Positions 1 through 12,856 of a stretch of DNA of 64,000 bases are shown here, piece by piece. The notes under the pieces were generated by a model. It worked only from the letters and a program-made list of their open reading frames with translations. It made no database searches and was not told the origin of the DNA. A program made the position numbers and the translations under genes. Location of the stretch: positions 53,034,703 through 53,098,702 of the forward strand of contig NC_060065.1 in assembly GCF_020283565.1 (NCBI RefSeq), in the 5' to 3' direction. The stretch is from Trifolium pratense. Lineage: Eukaryota > Streptophyta > Magnoliopsida > Fabales > Fabaceae. Position 1 is the stretch's first letter; each line of letters begins with the position of its first letter.

Positions 1-102
1 CATTTTAAATGGGTCACACAAAAATTATTTATGTACTATGTCTTATTGTAAAATTAGATACAATTTTGTTTTTACTCCAATAAAAATACCTATTAGGTAC
101 TA

Positions 103-251
103 CTTCCAACGGTCCTTAATACAAGAAGAAATTCACTTTTTAAATACATTAAAATATTGATGTATCTAGATTATATATTATTGTCTAGATACATCAATGT
201 TTCAATGTATCTAAAAATTGATCTACTTCTTGTATTAAGGATTGGAGGGAG
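103..251. mobile_element. Stowaway-like MITE
   Basis: The right end reads as the reverse complement of CTCCCTCC, the left end is a degenerate CTTCCAACGGTCC, and both are bordered by TA. Inverted arms continue inward (the TTAATACAAGAAG block on both sides), and the centre has a second hairpin around TCTAGATACATC. This matches the structure of Tc1/mariner-derived Stowaway elements, which duplicate TA. It has no coding capacity. Confidence 0.75.
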
Positions 252-510
252 TAGTACTTAAAAATATAAGTAGACCATTGAAAATGGTCTCAGTTTTCCT
301 TTGTGCATTATGGATTGAGATTCACTGCTCTCCAAATTTCCTGTTGATCCCAAAGTTTACACACAAAACTACCCCTTTTATTTTTTTGTTAAAATTATAT
401 CTTCTCTCTCCTATAAAAAAAGATCCCCTCTCTCACAATTGTTTTGAGTCCTTCTGAATACGCATGTTTCCCTCTTTAGTATCCCTCGTCCAACTTTTTC
501 AATCATATAA

Positions 511-546
511 ACCACCACCACCACCACCACCACCCCCCCCCCCCCC
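511..546. repeat. (CCA)n microsatellite running into poly(C)
   Basis: About seven CCA units are followed directly by an uninterrupted run of about 14 C. The run is unusual in this AT-rich window and is a likely length-variable marker. Confidence 0.9.
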
Positions 547-589
547 ACAAACCAAGCCAATAAACAGATTAATTGTTATTTTAATTTAG

Positions 590-662
590 TTTTTTTTTTT
601 TCAACTTAAATCATGGACTTTCAACTCCTTAATTTTTAGCTGTACCGGTTGAGCTAACCATC
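590..662 (-). mobile_element. tRNA-derived SINE-like fragment
   Basis: On the minus strand the sequence has an A-box-like GGTTAGCTCAACCGGTA and ends in a run of A (T on the plus strand at 590-600). The B-box position is degenerate. The same architecture recurs at 40.6 kb. This is a weak call. Confidence 0.35.
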
Positions 663-2469
663 ACATTTATTCAGGTTAAAAGTTTTATTTTATATAATTG
701 TTAAATTAATTAAAATTTGATTATTTTGTAACGGTAAAGAGGGTCATGCTTACAAACACTTGTTAAAGAACAAAAAAAAAATTGTATTGAAAACAACGGT
801 TTTTAGACTTTTTAAAGTGTTAAAATTTGATTTTTTAACAAATGCTTTAAGAAAATTTCTTAACATTTTTCTCAAAGAAAATTTCCAAAATTTGTTGTAA
901 AGAAAGAAACATATATATACCAAGTACGTATTGTAATTATAGTGTTGGTGATGGTTACAGCTACCAAAATTGTGACTCAAATCCGAACACACAGACCAAA
1001 ATGGATAATTGGCCTGGTTTTCTTCACCATAGTGGGGTTTAATTATTATTTTAAACATAATAATTTATTAATTAAAAGCATTGACACTCTGCAAAAGTAG
1101 AACAATAATATATTTGTGGAAGACTAAAGACATAGAGAAAAAATTGGAAAGGAGCACGCAATTAGTAATTAAAATACTTCAAGTATATCTAACTGGAGGA
1201 CATGTATATATCATTAGGGCGCACCTCAACATTCATGAAATTATATATGTAGCATTATTTTTTAGAGAAGTCTATTCTACCTTTAAATAATTTGAAGTAT
1301 TCATCCAACAACTAACAAAAATAAATAATATAAGTAGATTTAATGTGCTACTTACAACTAACTTGTAATCAATTTTTATTTCACATATGCATGTGACTTG
1401 TTTTAATTGGTCGTTAGATAAATACCTTTAAATTATCATGAGTAGTTTTAAGAAAAACATTTTTTTTTAATATTGTCGTAAAATAATTGTCCAAAAGCAG
1501 GTCATGTATCTTTTGTGACTGCATACGAACACGTCCATAAACTTTATAATTAAAATATCAAAGGTGTGATTCATACATGTATAATAGTAACATTTTTTAT
1601 TTAGTTGATATTCATAATTAAGCACTGAATTATATATAATATATATATTTTTTAAAATTGATATAATATATATTAATCATAAGTATAAGAGGCCTAAATT
1701 CACCGTTTGTACGATTATATATGTTCCAACACACACATGATGAGAAATATTCATCATTGCCTTTCATCTCTACGGATGAGATTCTTTACCCATAAATTCA
1801 TCCGATCAGGTGTTTGGATTGACTAATCAATGTAGCTAGCTAGATAATATGATGCATCATGTAAATAACTACATTATGAAATTTGAATCACTTACTATAC
1901 GCTATATAGTAACACTCACATATATACTAATAACATTCTTGCTAGGGAGCCTCATGTTGTTTGGAGATGGAGACAAATACTATATAAGAATAGAGACCTA
2001 AGCTCTATCTGAAAAGGACCGATTCAATAAGTCTTAGATATGGTGATCATTTGCCTATAAATGAATATATACCCTACTTATTTATTTATATTTATGGTAG
2101 TGTTTCTCAACAATTGTTAGATAATCATTTGTCAAAATCCAAGAAGACAAAACTAAGCAAAATTAAGGCAAGGAGTAAAAACTTTAAGACATTTGAAAAT
2201 TTGGATTGAAATAGAAAGTGAAAGGAAAGAATTTAATTTTTTTTAAAGGTAAATGGAGATAGTTTAGTAAGAAAAGTAAAGACATCTCAACTATGTTAAT
2301 ATTCTTTTATTCACCCTAGAAACAAGCTTAACTCTCAAATTTATTAAAAAGAGGAAAAAGAGATACAAGAGAATTTGGGGGACTAGACCAATGTCTAAGT
2401 GGGGAGCGAACGAATACAACTGTCTCATTAAAAATTTTACCTATAAAATCCGTAGGAAAAACTAGATGA

Positions 2470-2915
2470 AGGGAAAAAGTGTTCAGTGCTCCAAAAAAGA
2501 TTAACAAAATCTATATTCAAGCAAACCAAATATATTAATTCTAGTGAATAGATGACATATACTATTAGGAATCGTATCCCACCATTGAAATTTTTGAATT
2601 TGCAATCCACGAGTAGCAATACCGTTAGCACACTGATTGCTTTCTCTATAAATATGAGATAATGAAAAACATATATATGTTTTGTGAGCTCGACACAATT
2701 TAACCAACGATTACGATGAATCCAAGGAATCAAAGATAAATTTCTAAAAGCAAGAGTAACTAGAGTAGAATCAGTGTGAGATTTATAGAAATCTCTAAAC
2801 TATATCTTCCTATAGAAATCTCTAAAGTTGCGTAAAAAAAAAAAAAAACTCTAAAGCTAACATCACCCCAACAATCTCAGCTTGAAAAGCATCTAGGTAA
2901 CACCAAATTTTTTAG
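2470..2915 (-). pseudogene. LINE RNase H domain relic
   Basis: On the minus strand, separate frames give AFQAEIVGVMLALE (near 2900), then IHRNRWLNCVEL, then HIYRESNQCANGIATRG. These are the hallmarks, in order, of the plant non-LTR-type RNase H domain (RVT_3). The pieces lie in different frames and are interrupted by a poly(A) insertion at 2828-2848, so the copy is dead. No reverse transcriptase was seen upstream, as expected for a 5'-truncated LINE. Confidence 0.65.
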
Positions 2916-3844
2916 CAAAACAACCAAGAATAGTCATAGAAATAAGTGTAAAAAAAGTAAAAAGTAACCGATAATAGGTTTGTTCCGAGTAAGAAGTGTT
3001 AAACCTCTTAAGCAAATCGTCCACTTTCATATATGTTCAAAAATAGGTTAAAAAAAATATTTTGAAAAATAAAATTGGAAAACGCATCAAAATTTTGTCC
3101 GTTGCTATCTTTTTCCATCTAAAATAGGAGGATTTACAAAACTGTGGTACCATCCTACTTTTTGAAACTTTTTATAATACAAACAAACAAATACAAATAT
3201 TAACTACTATTATGAAGAAAAAAATAATTATCAACTAAAATCTAGAGAGGAACAACCGAACAAAGAAATAATTCATCTTTAATTTCGTGGACTAAATTAT
3301 GTCTCGATCAATAGTCAATCCCATTGGCACTAGTAGTAATACCAAAATCACATTTCCCTTCAAAAGTATATACTATAGATCAATAATAATATAGTATTAT
3401 ATATATAGATAGATTAGGGTACTAGTTCAACATTTACATAGTGAAATGAATGAAGACAACAAAAGTCGTGTTCCTAAAAAAATAATATATAGTGTGGCAG
3501 CCATAAAATAAACTTTATAAATATTAATTAATTATTTGCATTAGCAAAATTAATCTTCGTCGGTAGGCAGGGATCTAGGAAGATATAGTTTAGAGTCCAC
3601 CCTCTTTTGCAATTAGTGATATATATAATGCCTGCATATTTGTTCTCATAACTTTATGCCACTGTATGTAGTGCTTAATACAGTAACACTATAACATTTG
3701 ACCACTGTATCTGACGATTATAAGTCCATCATTTTTTTTCCATATATATGAAAGTAACATTTCACCATCCAAATTTAATCATATATGCCACATATCAATT
3801 CTTTTAATTATTTTACTATTGCTATTTTACAAATTTAAATAAAC

Positions 3845-4195
3845 TCAAAATTTAGTTAACCGTGAAAGGCGTAGCATGTGCGCTCTTGTAGGCTATGAAA
3901 GAAGTCAATCATAGAGGTTTGGATAAGGTTCAATTTGAAAGCGACTCACATGTGTTGTTGACTGAAGCTATTCGAACGAGACGTAGTGGTAATTTAGAAT
4001 TTAGTTTAATTGTTACTGATATTATCTAAATTATGTCATCGTGCAAAAACTTTGAAGTGAAGTTTGTTAGGAGACAAACGAATATGATTGCTCATACTCT
4101 TGATCGAGCGGCCAATTTTTGGGTTAGTTTCCGTAGATTTGAGATTATTCTCTTTTGTATTGAGCACTTACTAGTTAATGAAATGTGTTAAATTT
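3845..4195 (+). pseudogene. LINE RNase H domain relic
   Basis: The plus strand encodes LDKVQFESDSHVLLTEAI, a stop, then FEVKFVRRQTNMIAHTLDRA and a C-terminal tail ending VNEMC. The D-S dyad and the VRRQTN-AH motif are typical of plant RVT_3 RNase H domains. An internal TAA near 4027 breaks the frame. The tail is followed by T and A runs near 4200-4220. Confidence 0.7.
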
Positions 4196-4199
4196 GTTT

Positions 4200-6382
4200 A
4201 TTTTTTTTTAAAAAAAAACTCAAAATTGAATTATTTAAATTATTAAAAAATGATTAAAAAAAGGACGGTGAAATGTGTATATAATAATATATTGAATTAT
4301 TCTGGAAAAAATATAGCTAAGTCTATGAGTTTAGCTGGGCTATGAATTGGAGTAAATCGATCTCTTGCTTGTGTAACCAAAATATATTTCAGTAGTACTT
4401 ACTTCATTGATATAATGTGATGCTGCTGTATAAAGTTGTGACAAGTAGTTCAAAAGCAGCAGCATGTCAATCTAGTTGCAGGAGTATAGGACATGATAGA
4501 GTAAATATAGATTAATATTAGCTCTTGATGAATATGGTAGCATAAGGAAGAAGAAAAGAATGAACCATATTCCATCGTATTGAATGCATATTCAAAATAT
4601 TGGAATAGTCAAATATTTTATGTTTTTATTGACTAAAAATTTATCTTATTTTTATTATTATTTTTATTGTTTTTTTTACCAAATTATTATTTTTATTGTT
4701 GTCAAATTGGAATAGTCAAACTTATATAGATGCATGTATAGAGAAGGAGTATATAAAAGATGGACTTATCGAAATTTTGAAATTTAAACAGAATTTATTG
4801 ATGTAGTGTTTTTTTTTTGGTACAATATTAATTAGTGGCGGAGTTAGCCCAAAAAATTGGGGAGAGCCGCTATAAATATAAATCGAATACCCTGAAAAAA
4901 ATATTACAAAAATAGCATATCATAAGAATATTTAACTTCCAAACACATGAGGCTTGTGTATTGTGTTCCCCATTTGTGTATTGTCCATGAAACGGGGGAC
5001 CCCTAAATCCCGATTTTGTGATATATCATATATGTAATTGCAAATTGACGATATACTTTTTTTTACGAATTATTAGGCACTGATTATGTTTTTTATATAT
5101 ATTTTAAAAGAAAAAGAGGATTATCTTGTTCATGTACGAGTACTATTTATGTCTAAGTTTATCTGTCAAAGCAAAATCTCACTAAAAATACAAAAGAATT
5201 GAAAAAACATATGGGCCATCGTCTCCAAAGACCAATTGCATCGATCATTAATTAAAAAGTAGCTAATCATGCATTTCACGATATTCACAAAAATAAAAAT
5301 CTTAATTTAATGGATTAATTAATAAGTTACTGGTGTCATGTTGACTTCCAATTGGGAGATGTTGCTCTCACTTTTCAGACAGGTTGGCAAACTAAGCTGG
5401 AATTTTATTATTGTTATTATTAGTGTACTAAATTAAGTCACTATATTTGATCTAGTGAGGGGTTTGAGTAGTACGTTATAGATTCTGTGTTCGATCCCCA
5501 ACTCATTGTAAATCAAAAAAATAAAATAATACCAGTATAAATTAAAATAATCAATAGTTCCCTCCTATTTTTTTTTTATTTTCACCACAAGTATCCAACT
5601 AATTAACCGGACGTCCGAACAATCTAATCTGATTCGGATATCAATTATAGAATCAAGTGATTCCAGCTCTTCCCGATTACAATTGAGTTCCCTCCTATTT
5701 GGATTTATCTAAATTAGTTATATAATTTATAAAGTAAAGCTAATAATAAAGTGACGCTCGAATATACTAAATTACTTGACTCAAATAATTCTTGATTAAT
5801 TAGAACTTACTTACTTAAGGGAATTAGCTAAGTTAATAGAAAAAAATAGTGAAACGTGAATGTGATGCAATGTACATTATTTTTATACTACCATTTAATA
5901 TTATAAATATTAGAAAATGCTAAACAGTAAATAGTGTCACTAGTTAATCATACTAATAATAAAGTTTTATCCTGAAACTTGTGTATTTAATATCTTAAAA
6001 ATATAAAAAGTTATCTTTCTTTCTTTTTTGGTAGAAAAAAAGGGATTTGAATCCTCTCAATCGCTATTTGTCTCAATCTATCTCAACAATTAATCATAGC
6101 CATCGTTTTAAATCTAACATTGAAAAGAGAATAACACCTCAATAAATAAAATACCCTATAACAATTCAATTTCCTAATTTAGAATTTGTCTTTTTTTAGT
6201 AGTATAGGATTGACTTTAAATCCCCTATTTTTATATTCCGATAAATATATTTTAAAAGAGAATAAGAACATTTGTATTTGACATGTTAATATATTTTCTT
6301 CCTACAAAAATGTTATTATTTTTTTTATATTGCTTGATTTGTAACTCTATATTCTTATTATTTACTGTATGTTAGTAGTAGT
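4200..6382. other. AT-rich intergenic DNA
   Basis: No gene was seen. The stretch near 4830 resembles the start of a repeat also present near 8670 (a GGCGGA-GTTAG or -CTCAG block). Two copies of TTATTATTTTTATTGTT flank a T-rich insertion near 4645-4700. Confidence 0.55.
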
Positions 6383-6391
6383 ATAAAACTA

Positions 6392-6701
6392 GGTTTAACT
6401 ACACATTTGGTCCCTTACGTTTAAAAATTATCAATTTGGTCCCTTACGTTTATTTTAGGTTTCAAGTTAGTCCTTTCCGTTAGTTTTGTCACTAACACCG
6501 TTTGAACAGTACACGTGTTGGTGTGTCCAAGTGTCACGTGTCAGTCCACATATACAAATTGGCTGTTATGTGACAAAATTGACGGAAATGACTAACTTGA
6601 AACCTAAAATAAACGTAAGGGACCAAATTGATACTTTTTAAACGTAAGGGACCAAATTGAAACCTAAAATAAACGTAAGTGACCAAATATGTAGTTAAGC
6701 C
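6392..6701. mobile_element. Mutator-type MITE (foldback), 9-bp TSD
   Basis: The ends are inverted: GGTTTAACTACACATTTGG on the left, and the right end is the reverse complement with GGCTTAACTACATATTTGG. The internal TTTGGTCCCTTACGTTTA block is repeated in both arms. The flanks at 6383-6391 and 6702-6710 are both ATAAAACTA. A perfect 9-bp target duplication with long inverted arms is the Mutator-superfamily signature. No ORF; non-autonomous. Confidence 0.9.
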
Positions 6702-6710
6702 ATAAAACTA

Positions 6711-8992
6711 ATATCAAGAACAACACGGAAAAATATTCTCGTGGGATTTTTTTTGTTACAATGTTAATTTGAATTTTTAAAATTTGTATATATGATAAAA
6801 TAATTTAATTAAGTTTATTTAAAAAAAATTATTAAATTTCAAACTTTACTTTTATAATAATTAAATTTTCAAACTTTTATTCTAGAGTTTTTCAATTTTT
6901 TTAATAATAAAATATATCTCAATTTTATATTTTAATATGTCACAAAAAAAAAGGTGTCAAAAGAAACATGATTCTTGTTATGGTTTATTATTTCTATATA
7001 TGGACGGGGGTTTCTCTTTCTACCGTTAGATTAAATATAGTGGCTATGATTTATGGTTGAGAGAGATTGACATAAATATGGATTGAGAGTATCCAAGTCC
7101 AAAAAAAAAAAGTTATCTTTCTAATATTAACTTTATTTTTAATTTCTTTTTTTAGTATGTGCCTTTATGATACTGTTTAGCATTATCCATAAAAAATTTA
7201 TATTCAATTTTAAAAAATAATATATATACTCTTCTTTTTTAAAGAGTCTAAAGACAAAATTTGCATTTAAATAAAATGTTGATGAATGAAAAATTATAGA
7301 TCGAACATGGACCTGATTTTTCTTTAAGTGGGCTCTAATTTTTTTGTTGGAATGGACACTAACATAAAAAGGAGCCATATATCATATCAATATTATTACA
7401 TATTTAAATAATAAAATATAATTACACATTTGTGCCAAACTATTTCAATGAACAGAGAGATTAATCTCTTTTAAAAATTAAAGGGCGCGCTTTAGAAGCC
7501 AAAAAAAAAAGTGTAAAAAGACAAATGAATCATACAAAAACAAATATAAAACGTAAATTTGAAATCTACTATTGATCATAAAATGTCAACGGTAAGGAAA
7601 AAATGAAGAGAAAAGTCAAAAAGTGCTTCTTAAATTATTTAAGATAAATACATTAGTGGTTCAACTTTAATTAAAGAATTAAAATAAAATATTTGTATAT
7701 ATAGATATATAAAAATATATAGTCTTCTTGAGTTAGTTTAGTTGATAAGAACATCATATTTTAAATTTAGGTGTCGAAATTCAAACTTAAAACTTCAAAC
7801 ACTTTACTTATTTACTAAAATTCTAGTTACTAGATTTGACCAAAAAAAAAAAAAATTACTTTTTTTTTTAAAAAAAAAACGTAGATACGCTATACTTTTT
7901 AACATTCAGGATTATATATTAAATCAATTTATATAAATACATTATACATAGCACTATCAACGAATATTTACATCACCAATCAATAAAAATTTGATACATT
8001 ATAAAAATATATTTAATTTAACAACAGTCTTTGAAAATTATCAGATAAGATGATTTTAATTAGTTAATGTAGTATTAAAATTAAATTTATATTGATTCAA
8101 AAAAAAAAAAATTATATTAATTCTTCATCCATTTATTCTTAGTATAGTAAGATCCGTTAATACCTAAAACTGATATTTATTGTAGTAATAAAAAAAGAAA
8201 GGAAAAAAATTAAAATAAGCTAAACTGAGATTGAGGGGCAGAGATATCTTTGTTCTGTGGCTGTAGTCCGTACAATACGAACTTCCCCCCGCACGTGCAT
8301 GCATGCTTTGCTTTCATCAACCGCAGTGTGCAAGTAAAACTAATGTGTATTTTTTTTTATCACGGTATGGTATCAGATTTTGATTAGGTTGGGTAAAAAA
8401 TAAGCCATAATTGATAAGTTATTAGTTTATGATGAATAAATTATTTGATTGAATTTGTAATATTCGATAAAATTAACGGTCAAACTAACTTATAAAAATA
8501 TGAAATAATATAATTAAAGTATGATTAGGAGTATTAATTGGGTGTAATCATAGGATTAGTAGTAGAAATGTAACAGGAACGAATGAGAGTAGAATATTGG
8601 AGTTACGGGTTAGATTATCGAGACATTATGTTTTAGTTGTGTGGTCATTAAAATTTAAAACAATAGTTGTATCCTGGGGCGGACTCAGACACAAATAATT
8701 GGTGGGGCTAAAAAATTTATGCACTACTTGAAAAAAAATTCATTGATAATTCAGTTGAGCAACAAATAATATATGAGATTTACTAATACAACATGTATAT
8801 CCAAAAAAAGAACAACAAATCAACGAACTATAAATTTTCTTTTTTTTTAAAAAATAAACATAAAAAAAAATCACAAAATTTCTATTCGAATAAGAAAAAG
8901 ACTATAATTGTTAAATCATGCATATTACTATTGTTAGAGTCTTCACAAAGTCCTACCTTGAACCAAAATATATAGAACACAAAATTATACTA
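6711..8992. other. AT-rich intergenic DNA
   Basis: No gene was recognised. There are long A/T homopolymers near 7090, 7500 and 7840-7880, and a pure A13 insertion between two 12-bp repeats at 8087-8123 (see findings). Confidence 0.6.
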
Positions 8993-9233
8993 CTCCATCC
9001 ATCCCAAATCTTTAGTCTTTTTAGCTTTTTAATTTGGTCTCAAAACTTTAGTTTTTTTAAGAAACCAATGCATATTTAGTGATACTTTACCAATTACACC
9101 CTTACAAAAGTTAAAACATTAATTAAATATATTTTATCTTTCTTAATAAAGTAAGGGTAAAAATGACTTTACTTATCATTTCTTAATCTCCGTGCAAAAC
9201 TCCAAAAAGACTAAAGTTTTGGGACGGAGAGAG
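8993..9233. mobile_element. Stowaway-like MITE
   Basis: The element begins CTCCATCCATCCC and ends as the reverse complement of CTCTCTCCGTCCC, flanked by TA on both sides (8991-8992, 9234-9235). Subterminal AAACTTTAGT and ACTAAAGTTT blocks are inverted. Size and termini fit Tc1/mariner-derived Stowaway MITEs. Confidence 0.85.
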
Positions 9234-9235
9234 TA

Positions 9236-10747
9236 GCATATAGTTTATTTAGATAAACTAATTCAATTAGTTTATAACTTATTAATTTTTATGTCAATTT
9301 TACTCGTATTATCTAACTTCAAAAAAATTAAATATTAATTATGTCATTTCATATTTATATTCCAGTTGAATTGGTAATTTTACCCAATACAACAAATTCA
9401 ATTAGTTATTCACCTTTTTTTGCCAAACAAAGTTAAAGTTAATTGTTATAAAATTAAACGATATATAGCTTAAATTAATACTTTACATATAATGAAAGAA
9501 TTGAAATCATCAATAATAGACTAGGAACTAATAATATTTGCATTAATACTTAAACTAATATATGTACGAGGGACTTACAGTCATCAATAATAAACTCTAA
9601 ACTAATATTTACATTAATATTTGTACGAATATATATATAAAATGACTTAAAATTATTTATAAAATATTTATTTATTTTTTTTAGAAAAAAAAGAGGTCCT
9701 CCCCTGGTTGTATCTTGACTTGTTTTCATGGCTTACCTTATGCCTATTTTAATAAATTGCTCTTGGCCGTTTTTTAAGTAAGACAACATAGGTAAAGTCG
9801 GAAGAAAAAAATATAAGCCCATAAGGTATTTAAAATAACGTTTAAAATATAAGTTATATTAGCTAGTAAAATAAGCTAAAAGTTCTTTTTAAAAAACATT
9901 TACCAAACATGTCTTTTTTTGTCATATGAACTTATAAGCTATTATTTGAATTCTGATGGGCCGATCACTTTTGCTTCGAGGTCAGGAGTTAGTGTCTAGT
10001 GACAACTTTTTGGGTTGGGTTGTCTTCACTGGTGGCATGGAACCTGAGGGTGCCTTCCTAATTATGGGATTAGGAGGAAGGCCTTGATTAGGTGGGGTTT
10101 TGTTCCTGATTATGATATTAGGAAGAAGATTTCGCTTAGGTGGAATTTTGTTTTTTGGTGTTTATTTTCGGTGTCCGCATATATATGATGCCACTATTAT
10201 GTACTTCTTTTTTTACCGATCTTTGTTCGTTTTGTGCAGAGACGGGGTTATTAATATATTTTCCGTTCAAAAAAAAAAAATTATAAGCTATAAGCTCAAA
10301 ATTTGACATTTTTTTTTTTGTATTCAAACAACAAAAATTTAAATATTTATAGTAAATAAAATCTGATTATCGTTTCCATTAACATTTGAACTCAAGTTCA
10401 TTTGAAGAATTGGCCTTCAAAAAAATTATTAAACACTTGACCCTAATAATTTGGTTATACATTTAAATCTAAAGGAGCCAAACATGATATATTCCAAATA
10501 GTATAAGAGTAGCTGTGACATTATGACACATGTAATATTATTGTTTGGACAAATTTTTTTACAAAAGGGAAATAAAAAAGTAGAAGAAAAAAAAAAAACA
10601 AAAACAAAGAAGAGATTCTAATTAGTCGAACAAATACAAACGCAACATGGAATCTACTAAAAGGAAATGTGATATGACACGTGGATTCATGGAGACAACA
10701 AGACCACCTCTATTAGAGTGGAAGAGAGCGAGAGAGGGGAAATAGTT
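9236..10747. other. Intergenic; possible retroposon tail
   Basis: Mostly AT-rich. Positions about 9955-10280 are distinctly more GC-rich and end in GTTC plus a run of A, like the 3' end of a LINE. A short direct repeat of a GATTAGG-containing block lies at 10060-10140. No domain was recognised. Confidence 0.4.
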
Positions 10748-11032
10748 TCATCAATAAACATTGATATTATTGATTATTTGAATACAATTTATAGAGATAC
10801 AAATTGTAGTGTATTGCTTGGTTAACAAGATAACTAGAGTAATTAATTAGCGTAACTAACTCAAGTTAGTTACTAACTAACAAACTAAAGTAGTTACAAC
10901 AATCAAACTAATAACCAACTTGTAAAACAAGTAACAAACAAGTTACATTGTTGATTGTTTTCACAAGTCATTGGATTGTTTTCTCAACAACCGCAACTCA
11001 TAGCACCCTCTTAATTAGAAAAATACTCCCAA
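10748..11032 (-). mobile_element. Possible LTR fragment
   Basis: Read on the minus strand, the block starts TGTTGGGAG, as many plant Copia LTRs do. It then has a TATAAATTGTATTC core promoter-like stretch and an ATCAATAAT polyadenylation-like region. The other end and target duplication were not identified, so this could be a solo-LTR remnant or an unrelated repeat. Confidence 0.35.
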
Positions 11033-11089
11033 CACAATTTCAAATCGTGATACAACTCCAATGTTTTAGCATGCAAAATGCATGGGCTA

Positions 11090-11520
11090 CTAATGTATCC
11101 AAGGAATCCATGCCGAAAAGACCATATATATGTGATCATGAATGATACCGCCTAAACCACCCAAATTGGATTCGAGGAACACATATCTATTAAGAGCCTC
11201 CTCGCCAAACTTAGGCCACAAACCATGAAAGAAGATGAGGAGGAGCAGGAGGAGGAGGAGGAGGAAGAAGAAGACAATGAAGACGATGATGATGTAAAAG
11301 GGAGAACACTTGAACGCCAATGTCCTGGACGAAATGCTTGATACCTACAAATATATACCTATTGCGAGAGCACCAAATCCTCCACATAAATAATTGGACC
11401 AGTAGGACCAAGATTAATTAGTACTAAAGTCTTTCAAGCCAAGTGCGTAAGTTATCACGGTTCAGAGGGATGATCGAGACAAAAAGATCACACCCCCTTA
11501 GTGCGGTGGCAAATTAAGGA
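11090..11520 (-). pseudogene. Degenerate LINE fragment with a GAG/GAA microsatellite
   Basis: The minus-strand frame near 11290-11410 encodes FMWRIWCSRNRYIFVG, which resembles the W-x-x-W-x-x-RN segment between reverse transcriptase and RNase H of plant LINEs. It is interrupted by a purine microsatellite (about 11235-11295: GAG, GAA and GAT units). No continuous frame remains. Confidence 0.45.
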
Positions 11521-12856
11521 ACAAGTCATGAAACATATCCTCACTCTTTATTACAAATAGGGCGTAAATTAGACATTAAAAGAGATTAAAAGATAATGTT
11601 ATGAGACATTAAAAGAGATGTGGCGTTATATTCGTGTAATGGGCAAGGACAGGATAAGGACTCTCTCAAGGAAAAACACTTGAGGAAATGATGTGTTAAA
11701 TCTAGACTCTTAAAATATAAAAAGGAGAGAATATTGTAATTTTGAAAAAGCTAATGGAGAAACATATTGCCTAAAGGAAAAAAAAAATTTGAGAGAAGAA
11801 AAATTGAAAGATCATTTTCCGCTGATTAATGACCATGGATACTTTGTCAAAAAATAATAAAAAATGACCATAGGATGGATGACGTTTTCATATCGATCAC
11901 TTGATATGGGTAGTAGAAACATAAAATAAGACATTCAGATATGGATATTGTTATGTCAAAAAAAAGAGGATATGGATATTGTAATAAAAATAGGGAGGTG
12001 TTAATAGAAATTATTTAAAACAGAAAAGAATTATTGAGAAAAACTATTAATTGTTTTTTTGAGTCAGTCATAAGTTTATTTATATCTACGTAGACCTTCA
12101 AGTGATCATCAGATATATAGTATTGCTTCACTCAAGCTGTTCATTAGATTTGTAATATTAATTGGGATTGGAAAGTATATATTTAGGAATATGTGATATA
12201 TGCATATATAGATAAAGATATAGAGAGAGTAGGGGTTGGTTGGTCAATAATATTTTTATTTATTTATATAGAAGAAGAAAGAGTTAAGTGTTTGAGCAGA
12301 AAAATAAATATAGTAGATGAGATTTGATCAGAAAGCGTGGTGGTTGTTGGTGGCTATGTATTCCTTCTGGCCATGGTCTATGAAATAGGGAATGGTAAAA
12401 GTCCCAATTTCCAATCAATCACTCACTTCATTTTACAAATATATATAGCTAGCTTAGTAACTTGCAGGGATATAGTATATACTTTGAATCTATAATGCAA
12501 CATCAACATTGACCCGACTCCAAAGGTGAAGGCTTGACACTTTAGAATACTATCTTTTAGGTTTTACGTCCAAATATGTTTGGTGTCAAATTTTGTGTTA
12601 AGTCAGTCATACATAATTTTGCTCTAATTTCAATTTATGCTAGTAGACAATGAGATTGATTTTTTAGATTAGTATGTTATTAGATTAATAGGTCATTAGA
12701 TTGAATACCGAGTTTTGAAAGAAAAAAAACCTATAAACACCATCTTAATTGTGTGACATATTTTTGTTTTCTCTCTTTTAAATTTATAATAACTTGGATC
12801 TAGTTTAGCCATTGTTATTATTGGTGTGATAGATTATTAAATTTATAAAGAAACCA
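11521..12856. other. AT-rich intergenic DNA
   Basis: No gene was seen. A short repeated phrase GAGACATTAAAAGAG occurs near 11570 and 11605, and GGATATGGATATTG-like phrases repeat near 11940-11980. Confidence 0.55.

Larger units (their letters stand above)
254..2430. other. AT-rich intergenic DNA
   Basis: No gene was recognised here. Open frames are short and low-complexity. The stretch holds a CCA/C tract and a SINE-like piece, listed separately. The rest is AT-rich sequence with scattered TA dinucleotide runs. Confidence 0.6.

Noticed and set aside
11090..11411. Leu/Pro-rich open frames on the minus strand
   Set aside because: The L and P runs come from the GAG/GAA microsatellite; only the short W-RN segment is LINE-like.
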